6,218 nucleotides of DNA from Flavobacteriaceae bacterium UBA5079 (lineage in GTDB: Bacteria; Bacteroidota; Bacteroidia; Flavobacteriales; Flavobacteriaceae). Shown in pieces: positions 1-6,218 of this stretch; positions within the stretch are counted from its first letter, which is position 1; every line of letters begins with the position of its first letter. The notes beneath the pieces were generated by a model. The model did not search any database. It saw only the letters and a list, made by a program, of their open reading frames with translations, and was not told where the DNA came from. The position numbers were made by a program, and so were the translations under genes. The DNA lies in the NCBI GenBank assembly GCA_002414705.1, contig DIAL01000077.1, positions 5,234 through 11,451 of the forward strand, read 5' to 3'.

Positions 1-1
1 T

Positions 2-1198
2 GTATTAAACTACATGAAATTAACAGCTTCTTATGTAAAAGTTGGTAATGATGGTGGTATTGGTGCATATAGCATTCAACAGCTATACAGCCCAGCTCCA
101 GGATTCCCATTTGGAGGACAAAGTTCATTTGTAGCGGATCGTACAATTACAGACCCTTTATTAACACCAGAATTTACTACAACATTTGAAGCAGGTGTTG
201 CTTTAGGTTTCTTAAAAAACCGTATTACACTTGACGCTAGTTTCCAAACTTTTAATACTATTGATCAAATTACATCAATCGGTACGTCTGCAGCTTCAGG
301 TTTAAGCAATGCTAGAATTAATGTTGGTGAAACTAAAGGTATTGCTTACGAAATTGATTTAGGTATTGAAGTTATTAGAACTCAAGATATCAAATGGAAT
401 GTAAACGTAGGTTACTACGCTAGTGATAACGAGGTTGTTAAAGTATCTGACCAAGCTAGTCAAGTTAGTTTAGGTGGATTTACTGGATTTGCAGAAGTAT
501 TTGCAATTGAAGGTCAACCATTTCCAGTTATTCAAACTAATGCTTATGAAAGAGATCCACAAGGTCGTGTAGTTATTGATGCAGCAACTGGAAACCCAAT
601 TGAAGCATCTGGATTAAAAATTGCTGGAAGAACTACTCCAAAATACACTGTTAACTTTAATACGTCTTTCACATATAAGAGTTTTACATTACAAGCTACT
701 ATGGATTACAGAACAGGTCACGTATTCTATTCTGATACAAAATCTAACTTAACTTGGTCTGGTCACGCTGTTGAAACGGCTCAAGGTGGTAGAGGAGCAT
801 TTATCTTCCCTAACTCATCAGTAGAAGTTTCTCCTGGAGTATATGAAGCTAACACAAGTGTTCCTTCTGGTGGTACATCAGCAGGATCTTATATTAACTT
901 CTTTAATGATTATAGAGGTATTGGTGAAAACCATGTTTTAGATGCAACAGCATTTAAAGTACGTGAGCTATCTTTACGTTATGACATGGATAAAGATTTA
1001 TTAAGAAACACGTTCATTACAGGTGTTGCTATTAGTGCAACTGCAAGAAACCCGTTTATTGTATTACCTGCTGAAAACAGAGGTTATAATGATCCAGAAT
1101 CTGGATTCTCTACAGGTAACGCGCAAGGTATTACTACACAAGCTGGTAACTACCCTCCAACTAGAACATTTGGTTTAGGTGTTAACTTAACTTTTTAA
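2..1198 (+). CDS. SusC/RagA-family TonB-dependent outer-membrane transporter, C-terminal part (5' end outside window)
   Basis: This is the C-terminal ~398 residues of a SusC/RagA TonB-linked outer-membrane transporter, which imports glycans or peptides through a barrel capped by a SusD lipoprotein. The frame is open from base 2, and the in-frame ATG at 14 lies inside the barrel, so it is not a real start. The signal peptide, carboxypeptidase-like domain, TonB box and plug lie upstream of the window. What is visible is alternating beta-barrel strand sequence (for example RTTPKYTVNFNTSFTYKSF from about residue 210) and the family's typical ending: a RNPF segment, a DPES segment and YPPTRTFGLGVNLTF. 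The last residue is phenylalanine, as expected for the BAM insertion signal. A SusD-like gene follows after 10 bp, which fixes the family. The ligand cannot be read from this part. Family call is firm; substrate unknown. Confidence 0.93.
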   Translation, partial: VLNYMKLTASYVKVGNDGGIGAYSIQQLYSPAPGFPFGGQSSFVADRTITDPLLTPEFTTTFEAGVALGFLKNRITLDASFQTFNTIDQITSIGTSAASGLSNARINVGETKGIAYEIDLGIEVIRTQDIKWNVNVGYYASDNEVVKVSDQASQVSLGGFTGFAEVFAIEGQPFPVIQTNAYERDPQGRVVIDAATGNPIEASGLKIAGRTTPKYTVNFNTSFTYKSFTLQATMDYRTGHVFYSDTKSNLTWSGHAVETAQGGRGAFIFPNSSVEVSPGVYEANTSVPSGGTSAGSYINFFNDYRGIGENHVLDATAFKVRELSLRYDMDKDLLRNTFITGVAISATARNPFIVLPAENRGYNDPESGFSTGNAQGITTQAGNYPPTRTFGLGVNLTF

Positions 1199-1208
1199 AA
1201 AAATAATT

Positions 1209-2717
1209 ATGAAAAAATATATTAACAAATCGATTTTATTAATAGCACTAGCTGTTTCAACATATTCTTGCGAAAGCACTTTGGATATCAATGAATCAGA
1301 GGTGGATGCTACGGTTGAGTCTGTTGCTCCTGACCTACTTTTGGCAGGTTCTATAACGGCTCCAAGAGGACAGTTTTCTGTTACAACTAGTGAATTAGGA
1401 AGTATTTGGATGAACCAATGGGGTCCTGACGTTAACAATGTTACAGGTGGAATGCTAGATGAGTTTAGATTAAATGTAACTCAAAACTTCTATGCTTCTA
1501 TTTGGCAGAATCTATACAGAGGAATGGGTACGTACCAAGCTATCATTAATTATGAAGGTGATGACTACAACAACCATAAAGCAATTGCAAGAATTTTAAA
1601 ATCTTACTACATGCAATATTTAGTAGATATTTATGGTGATTGTCCTTATACTGAAGCTTTACAGTTTGGTGAAAATTACACACCAGCTTATGATGATGAT
1701 ATGTCTATTTATCGCGCATTAATTGTCGATATTGATGTAGCATTAAGCACTTTAAATGCTGTTGAAAATTTATCTACTCCTGTTGGATCTGAAGATATTG
1801 TATTTGGTGGTGATTTACAAAGTTGGGTTAAATTTGCTAATACATTAAAATTACGTATCTTATTACGTGAATCTGAATTGGCATCAAGCGCAGCATATTT
1901 AGCAGAACAATTTGCAGCTTTAGATCAAAACTTTTTAACAAGTGATGCTGTTATTAATCCTCCTTATGCAAATGCAGTAGGACAACAAGAGCCTTTCTTT
2001 GCTAACTATGGTCAAGATGCTACTGGTGTTGATACGTTTGATAACAACTACATTGTGCCATCAGATTACATGGCTAAATTTTTACAAGGGAATCCAACCG
2101 AAAACGGTATTTCTACAGGTGTATTAGACAACCGTATTTTAGGTTTATTTTCTCCATTACCAGGAACAACTGGTGCTGCAAACGTTGTAGGAGTTCAACA
2201 AGGTGCAACAAATACAACTGCTCCACCTGAATTATCAGAATTAGGACCTGGATTATTAGTTGGTTCTTCTCAAGCGAACATGTTGTTCTCTGCTGCCGAA
2301 AGCTACTTTTTACAAGCAGAAGCAGCACACCGTACTTGGATTTCAGGTGATGCACAATCATTTTTCCATAGCGGTATCACGGCTTCATTTAACAACTTAA
2401 ATGTTTCAGGAGCTGCAGCATATATTACAGCTAGTGAAAACAGAAATCTTATTGGTTGGACAGGTTCTGCTAATAAAATAGAAGCTATTATGACTCAAAA
2501 GTGGATTGCATCATGTGGACGCAACGCCATAGAATCTTGGATTGATTACACAAGAACAGGTTTCCCAGATGTTCCGTTATCAATTGTTGCAGAAAAACCA
2601 AACAGACCAGTACGTTTATTGTATCCTGCGTCTGAATACTCAAGTAATTCTGCCAATGTACCGGTACAACCAGCTTCAGCAGCATTCTCAGATAAGATAT
2701 TTTGGGATGCAAATTAA
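1209..2717 (+). CDS. SusD/RagB-family nutrient-binding outer-membrane lipoprotein (SusD-like_2 type)
   Basis: A 502-residue SusD-like surface lipoprotein, expected to sit as a lid on the SusC barrel encoded just upstream and to bind the imported ligand. Residues 1-20 form a lipoprotein signal peptide (charged MKKYINK, hydrophobic core) ending in an atypical lipobox, TYSC, with the lipidated cysteine at 21. The helical (TPR-like) N-terminal half has IWQNLYRGMGTYQAI (about 98-112) and DIYGDCPYTEAL (140-151), followed by YDDDMSIY (161-168). The C-terminal half has CGRNAIESWIDYTRTGFP (436-453), RPVRLLYP (466-473) and the terminal FWDAN. These are typical of the SusD-like_2 branch rather than classical starch SusD. 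Length is normal for the family. The start is the first ATG, directly before the signal peptide; the leader is A/T-rich without a Shine-Dalgarno motif. It is probably co-transcribed with the genes on either side. The ligand is not predictable from sequence alone. Confidence 0.93.
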   Translation: MKKYINKSILLIALAVSTYSCESTLDINESEVDATVESVAPDLLLAGSITAPRGQFSVTTSELGSIWMNQWGPDVNNVTGGMLDEFRLNVTQNFYASIWQNLYRGMGTYQAIINYEGDDYNNHKAIARILKSYYMQYLVDIYGDCPYTEALQFGENYTPAYDDDMSIYRALIVDIDVALSTLNAVENLSTPVGSEDIVFGGDLQSWVKFANTLKLRILLRESELASSAAYLAEQFAALDQNFLTSDAVINPPYANAVGQQEPFFANYGQDATGVDTFDNNYIVPSDYMAKFLQGNPTENGISTGVLDNRILGLFSPLPGTTGAANVVGVQQGATNTTAPPELSELGPGLLVGSSQANMLFSAAESYFLQAEAAHRTWISGDAQSFFHSGITASFNNLNVSGAAAYITASENRNLIGWTGSANKIEAIMTQKWIASCGRNAIESWIDYTRTGFPDVPLSIVAEKPNRPVRLLYPASEYSSNSANVPVQPASAAFSDKIFWDAN

Positions 2718-2739
2718 TTAACAAAAAAAAATAGAAAAG

Positions 2740-3591
2740 ATGAAAAATTTAAACAGATTACTAATCCTACTAGCTTTACCACTTATTTGTGTGTCATGTA
2801 TAGTAGACGACGATGAAAACACAGGTTTACAGGATGCAGTTAACAGTCCGATAGGTGTAGGCTTTTCAGCTTCAGTGGCACTTGAATCTTATTTTGAAGA
2901 TATAGGGCCAATCACGAAAGAATATCCAGTTAATGTTCTTGGTGGTAATTCAGGGTATTTAAGCTCGACAGATTTAGTAGTAAACTATGACATTGATCCA
3001 AGCTCAACGGCAACGGAAGATGCTGAATTTAGTTTTGTAGATACATCTGGAACTTTAACAATTCCAGCTGGTAGTTCATTTGCACAATTCCCATTAATTA
3101 TCAATACGGGTGGATTAGACCCAGATATGCCAACGGAATTAGTATTGAATTTAACTAGTGTGTCAGGTGATGCGTATGTATCATCTATTAATAATGTATT
3201 AAGAATTACTTTTGTTGGTTGTCAGTCTACTTTAAACAATAATACATATAATGTAGTAACAACTAGAGATAGTGATAATGCAGTTGTAAACTTTGGTACT
3301 CAAGATATCAGAATTACAGATCCAAATACATTCATTACTCGTTCTACTGGTCTTTGGGCTGTAGGAGCAATCGCAGCTGATCAGGGTTTAACCTTTACAG
3401 ATGTTTGTGGTGATCTTACCATTAACGCACAAAATCTATGTCAAGGTACTTACTCTAATCAAGTAACAGGAACTGGCGCTAATAGTTCTGCAGGTACTGT
3501 TGATCCTTTAACTGGAGATTTCACATTAAAGTATTCAATTACATTTTCAGCGGGAGATCAAACGTATACAAGTGTTTACACTAAATTATAA
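2740..3591 (+). CDS. SusCD-associated surface lipoprotein, Calx-beta-like N-terminal domain plus cysteine-bearing C-terminal domain
   Basis: A 283-residue lipoprotein of unproven function, encoded 22 bp after the SusD gene and therefore probably an auxiliary ligand-binding component of the same outer-membrane complex. The signal peptide runs to the lipobox CVSC with lipidated Cys20. IVDDDEN follows, an acidic stretch that matches the lipoprotein export signal described in Flavobacteriia for surface display. Residues ~38-160 look like an all-beta Calx-beta-like or DUF4843-like sandwich: a DAEF segment near 94, then GTLTIPAGSSFAQFPLII (104-121) and ELVLNLTSVSG (133-143). A second beta-rich domain begins at Cys161, has further cysteines at 223 and 234, and ends in a GTVDPLTGDFTLKYSITFSAG stretch near the C terminus (252-272). 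I see no catalytic motif. Lipoprotein and context are firm; the domain names rest on pattern recognition. A simple structural role is the alternative. Confidence 0.82.
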   Translation: MKNLNRLLILLALPLICVSCIVDDDENTGLQDAVNSPIGVGFSASVALESYFEDIGPITKEYPVNVLGGNSGYLSSTDLVVNYDIDPSSTATEDAEFSFVDTSGTLTIPAGSSFAQFPLIINTGGLDPDMPTELVLNLTSVSGDAYVSSINNVLRITFVGCQSTLNNNTYNVVTTRDSDNAVVNFGTQDIRITDPNTFITRSTGLWAVGAIAADQGLTFTDVCGDLTINAQNLCQGTYSNQVTGTGANSSAGTVDPLTGDFTLKYSITFSAGDQTYTSVYTKL

Positions 3592-3604
3592 AACATTATA
3601 AATT

Positions 3605-4411
3605 ATGAAAATTAAATATATATCATTATTTTTTCTGGCAGCCTCTTTATTTGTAGGCTGTACAGATGACGATTTAGATGGTCTAGAGCCTGCTTCAAAA
3701 TCAGTTGCTACAACTTCAGTTAGAAGTTTAGATCTAGTTGAAGGGCAATCAGCAATGATACCATTTACAATTAATAAAGCTATTAACAAAGTATCTCAAT
3801 TTAAGGTGCTAGTTCTTTCAGGTAATGCTGAACAAGATATGGACTTTACAGCCGGTAACCCTATGGATGCTGATACAGGTGTACCTGGACAAGGTTTTGA
3901 AATCACTGTTCCGGCTTATGCTACATCTTTTGAAATACCAGTTGAAACTATCCGTGATTTAGATCAAACGGAAGGTACTGAAACTGTTACACTTCAAATT
4001 TCTGCAGCAGGTGTTAGAACTATAATTACACCAGACTCTTATTATGAGGTGGTACTTACAATTAGAGATGTTGAATACTGTCTATGGACGTTGGACGTTC
4101 TTGATGCATATGGGGATTCATGGCAAGGTGCTCATGTTGTTATAACTCAAGATGGTGTTTCTGAATTATATCCTAAATCTGATTGGGATGATGATGCTGA
4201 AACATATGAAATTCCTGTAGGTGTTGGTGCAGATTTTGATTTCTCTTATGAGTCTGGTACAACTGGTACTACTAGTCCTAACCAACCTGGTGCTCCAGGT
4301 TATGAGGAAGAAAACTCATATATTTTAACCTCTCCTAACGGAACGGTTTATAGTGATGGCCCAGTTCCTACTGTAGGTTCTATAGTAAGCGGAATTAATA
4401 GTTGTAACTAA
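3605..4411 (+). CDS. SusCD-associated surface lipoprotein with Calx-beta-like domain and DxYGDxW C-terminal domain
   Basis: A 268-residue lipoprotein, last gene of the SusCD operon, starting 13 bp after its neighbour and 24 bp before the terminator stem. The signal peptide ends in lipobox FVGC with lipidated Cys19, followed by TDDDLDG, a good acidic surface-export signal. Residues ~33-155 resemble a Calx-beta-like sandwich: SVRSLDLVEGQSAMIPFTINKA near 38-59, DMDFTA (78-83), FEIPVETIRDLDQTEGTETVTLQI (109-132). The C-terminal ~110 residues are a separate domain opening with CLWTLDVLDAYGDSW (159-173) and including EENSYILTSPNGTVYSDG (235-252). The DxYGDxW motif recurs in secreted modular bacterial proteins of unclear role. 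Cys159 and Cys267 bracket the domain and could form a disulfide. No catalytic residues are evident. I infer ligand binding at the cell surface with SusCD; the specificity is unknown. Confidence 0.83.
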   Translation: MKIKYISLFFLAASLFVGCTDDDLDGLEPASKSVATTSVRSLDLVEGQSAMIPFTINKAINKVSQFKVLVLSGNAEQDMDFTAGNPMDADTGVPGQGFEITVPAYATSFEIPVETIRDLDQTEGTETVTLQISAAGVRTIITPDSYYEVVLTIRDVEYCLWTLDVLDAYGDSWQGAHVVITQDGVSELYPKSDWDDDAETYEIPVGVGADFDFSYESGTTGTTSPNQPGAPGYEEENSYILTSPNGTVYSDGPVPTVGSIVSGINSCN

Positions 4412-4435
4412 TTTACCACTAAATATTTTTTAATT

Positions 4436-4464
4436 AAAACCACCTCATTAGAGGTGGTTTTTTT
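4436..4464 (+). terminator. Rho-independent terminator closing the SusCD operon
   Basis: A perfect 11-bp stem pairs AAAACCACCTC (4436-4446) with GAGGTGGTTTT (4451-4461) around an ATTA loop, and the T run continues to 4464. It begins 24 bases after the stop codon of the last lipoprotein gene. Its A run before the stem mirrors the T run, so it could also act in the reverse direction, although no minus-strand gene approaches it. It separates the uptake operon from the downstream arylsulfotransferase-like gene. Confidence 0.93.
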
Positions 4465-4524
4465 GTTAAGTTAAAACATATAAATAGTAAGAGATATAAA
4501 ACTAAAAAAACGGCAAAAAATCAC

Positions 4525-4532
4525 TAATTTTG
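4525..4532 (+). promoter_or_regulatory. Putative Bacteroidota-type -7 promoter element for the arylsulfotransferase-like gene
   Basis: TAATTTTG matches the TAnnTTTG -7 consensus of the Bacteroidota primary sigma factor. It lies after the operon terminator and 21 bases before the ATG at 4554, so transcription would begin near 4538-4541 with a very short leader. I see no convincing TTG-type -33 element about 20 bases upstream; that stretch is A-rich. The element overlaps the TTG at 4530-4532, so that codon is unlikely to be a translation start. Confidence 0.62.
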
Positions 4533-4553
4533 CGTAAATCAGTTTGTATAGCT

Positions 4554-6173
4554 ATGAAGACACTATATCTCATTTTCTTATTAATTATTTCTAATATTAT
4601 ATATAGTCAAAATACCGTTGGTACACTATCTAATAACAATGAATCATTTAATGGACTAACTTTATTCTCTCCTTCGAATTCAACAGAAACTTATCTAATT
4701 AATAATTGTGGAGAAGTTGTCCGACAGTGGACGAGTACTTTTGAACCCGGTGCTTCTGTGTATCTTTTAGAAAACGGAACGTTATTAAGAACAGGAAAAA
4801 TACCTAATTCCAATATTACCTTTGGTGGTGTTGGTGGTAAGATTGAATTATTTGACTGGGATAATAATTTAATTTGGGAATATACCTACTCGTCTAATTT
4901 AGTATCACAACATCATGATATATTTCCTTTACCAAATGGAAATATTTTAATGTTAGCGGCTACTACCATGACACAAGCAGAAGCTATTCAAGCAGGTAGA
5001 AACCCATCATTACTATCGCAAAATAAATTATTTAATGAACAGATTCTTGAATTAGAACCTGTTGGTACTAACCAAGCAAATATTGTTTGGGAATGGAATA
5101 TAAAAGATCATTTAGTGCAAAATTTTGATACTACTAAAGATAATTTTGGTGTAATAGGAGATAATCCAGAACTTTTAAATGTTAACTTTTTAAATAATAA
5201 TAATCCTGAAGCAAATTGGCTTCATATAAATTCTATTCAATACAATCAGGATTTAGATCAAATTATTTTAAGCTCAAGACGGTTAAGTGAAATTTATATT
5301 ATAGATCATTCCACAACAACAATGGAAGCTGCATCTCACTCTGGAGGAACGTACGGAAAGGGTGGTGATTTTTTATACCGTTGGGGTAATCCCATAGCCT
5401 ATGATAAGGGATCAAGTACAGAACAAACATTATTTTTTCAACATTATCCGCATTGGATCCAGAACGAATTAACAGATGCTGGTAAAATAATGGTTTTTAA
5501 TAATGGTAATAGCAGAGGCTACTCATCTGTAGATATTATAAGTCCACCTCAAACGTCACCTGGTGTTTACACGTATAATAATACAACTGGTTTTGGACCA
5601 ACTTCAGCAGAGTGGATTTATGAAGATCCAATGCCAACAAATTTCTTTTCAGCTATTTTATCTAGTGGACAGAGACTACCTAACGGAAATACGTTAATAT
5701 GTGACGGAGATTCTGGATACTTTTTTGAAATTACACCAAATAATGAAATCGTTTGGGAATATGTGAATCCTGACACAGCATCAGGAATATTAACTCAAGG
5801 CGATATGCCTTCAAGTAACAATGTATTTAGAGCTCTTAAACTATCTTATGACTATCCTGCATTTACGGGTAGAAATTTAACAGCTGGAAATCCTATTGAA
5901 TTAAACCCTGATTTAAGTAATTGTACCTTATTAAGTATTCAAGATTTCGAAACGAAAAAAACTGAAGTATATCCTAACCCAACCAATGGAATGGTATATA
6001 TACAATCAACCAGTAGTGTTGATAAAATAGAAGTATATGATGCGCTAGGTAAATTGGTCGCTTCCAAATTACTTACTAATCAGATTAATTTCGAATCTAT
6101 GTCAACTGGTATTTATATCATGAAAATCTACTCAAATAAAAATATCATTAATAAAAGAGTAATAAAACAATAA
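4554..6173 (+). CDS. Secreted arylsulfotransferase (ASST)-family protein with T9SS type A sorting domain
   Basis: A 539-residue secreted protein of the arylsulfotransferase family, beta-propellers that in characterised members move sulfate between phenolic compounds through a histidine. The signal peptide is MKTLYLIFLLIISNIIYS, probably cleaved before Gln19. Residues ~22-435 show propeller-type repeats pairing W-E-Y/W strands with NG turns: NLIWEYTY (105-112), HHDIFPLPNGNIL (120-132), IVWEWNIKDH (177-186), WLHINSIQYN (222-231), FLYRWGNP (273-280), QHYPHWI (296-302), LPNGNTLICDGD (375-386), EIVWEYVNP (398-406). Conserved-looking candidates for the active site are His121, His224, Arg242/243, His297, His300 and Arg374. 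The C-terminal ~70 residues are a T9SS type A sorting domain: VYPNPTNG (472-479), VYDALGKLV (494-502), GIYIMKI (519-525). ATG 4554 is preferred because the promoter box overlaps the alternative TTG at 4530. The gene is monocistronic as seen here. Activity is unproven: many family members lack tested function. Confidence 0.87.
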   Translation: MKTLYLIFLLIISNIIYSQNTVGTLSNNNESFNGLTLFSPSNSTETYLINNCGEVVRQWTSTFEPGASVYLLENGTLLRTGKIPNSNITFGGVGGKIELFDWDNNLIWEYTYSSNLVSQHHDIFPLPNGNILMLAATTMTQAEAIQAGRNPSLLSQNKLFNEQILELEPVGTNQANIVWEWNIKDHLVQNFDTTKDNFGVIGDNPELLNVNFLNNNNPEANWLHINSIQYNQDLDQIILSSRRLSEIYIIDHSTTTMEAASHSGGTYGKGGDFLYRWGNPIAYDKGSSTEQTLFFQHYPHWIQNELTDAGKIMVFNNGNSRGYSSVDIISPPQTSPGVYTYNNTTGFGPTSAEWIYEDPMPTNFFSAILSSGQRLPNGNTLICDGDSGYFFEITPNNEIVWEYVNPDTASGILTQGDMPSSNNVFRALKLSYDYPAFTGRNLTAGNPIELNPDLSNCTLLSIQDFETKKTEVYPNPTNGMVYIQSTSSVDKIEVYDALGKLVASKLLTNQINFESMSTGIYIMKIYSNKNIINKRVIKQ

Positions 6174-6193
6174 CCTCATACCTTATATTTACT

Positions 6194-6218
6194 AAAACCA
6201 CCTATAATTATAGGTGGT
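6194..6218 (+). terminator. Probable Rho-independent terminator after the arylsulfotransferase-like gene, cut by the window end
   Basis: Positions 6197-6218 form a perfect palindrome, with halves ACCACCTATAA and TTATAGGTGGT. This gives a 9-bp stem with an AATT loop, starting 23 bases after the stop codon at 6173. An AAA run (6194-6196) precedes it, so a matching T run is expected just past the window edge but cannot be seen. The stem core is the same as in the terminator at 4436-4464. Confidence 0.8.

Noticed and set aside
14..16. ATG at 14 as the start of a 394-residue protein
   Set aside because: The frame stays open to the window edge and the sequence is barrel interior of a SusC protein, so this is an internal methionine.
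1187..1438. Minus-strand open frame of 83 codons across the SusC/SusD junction
   Set aside because: It lies opposite the end of SusC and the start of SusD, has low-complexity ends and no recognisable domain; it is a shadow of real genes.
2113..2724. Two minus-strand open frames (2113-2361 and 2488-2724) opposite the SusD gene
   Set aside because: Both are antisense to well-conserved SusD coding sequence and their products look like random hydrophobic translations without domain or start signals.
3586..3789. Minus-strand open frame of 67 codons opposite the start of the second small lipoprotein
   Set aside because: It is antisense to the signal peptide and N-terminal region of a clear lipoprotein gene, with no supporting promoter or similarity.
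4412..4553. Possible small RNA or riboswitch between the operon and the arylsulfotransferase-like gene
   Set aside because: Apart from the terminator hairpin and the promoter element the segment is plain A/T-rich sequence with no other stable stem or conserved motif that I can see.
4436..6218. Mobile element suggested by similar hairpins on both sides of the arylsulfotransferase-like gene
   Set aside because: There is no transposase or visible target duplication, and both hairpins sit just after stop codons as terminators do.

Overview
The window is AT-rich, protein-dense DNA with every gene on the plus strand. Three traits point to Bacteroidota, most likely a marine-type Flavobacteriaceae: a SusC/SusD pair, lipoproteins with acidic residues straight after the lipobox cysteine, and a type IX secretion (T9SS) sorting domain. 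The gene starts also lack clear Shine-Dalgarno sequences, and the one recognisable promoter element is of the Bacteroidota type (TAnnTTTG). The genus cannot be told from this sequence.

Region 1 (1-4464) is the 3' part of a SusCD-type outer-membrane uptake operon. It holds the C-terminal ~398 residues of a SusC/RagA TonB-dependent transporter (cut by the window start), a complete SusD-like lipoprotein (SusD-like_2 type), and two smaller lipoproteins. Gaps are 10, 22 and 13 bp, and a strong intrinsic terminator closes the unit. Both small lipoproteins appear to follow the same plan: a lipobox with an acidic surface-export signal, a Calx-beta-like beta-sandwich, then a cysteine that opens a different C-terminal domain. 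In the second one that domain carries a DxYGDxW motif. The likely picture is a SusC barrel with a SusD lid and two auxiliary surface lipoproteins that capture a ligand. No glycosidase, peptidase or regulator lies in the window, so the substrate is unknown.

Region 2 (4412-4553) is a 142-bp intergenic segment with the terminator and a promoter -7 element for the next gene.

Region 3 (4554-6218) is a separate unit with one gene. It encodes a secreted arylsulfotransferase-family beta-propeller protein with a signal peptide and a C-terminal T9SS type A sorting domain. It is followed by a second hairpin whose stem core matches that of the first terminator; the window ends exactly at the base of this hairpin. 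The sequence does not show a functional link between the uptake operon and the arylsulfotransferase-like protein, only adjacency.

I did not find a clearly new system here. The most worthwhile leads are the two modular auxiliary lipoproteins and the T9SS-exported arylsulfotransferase-like protein.
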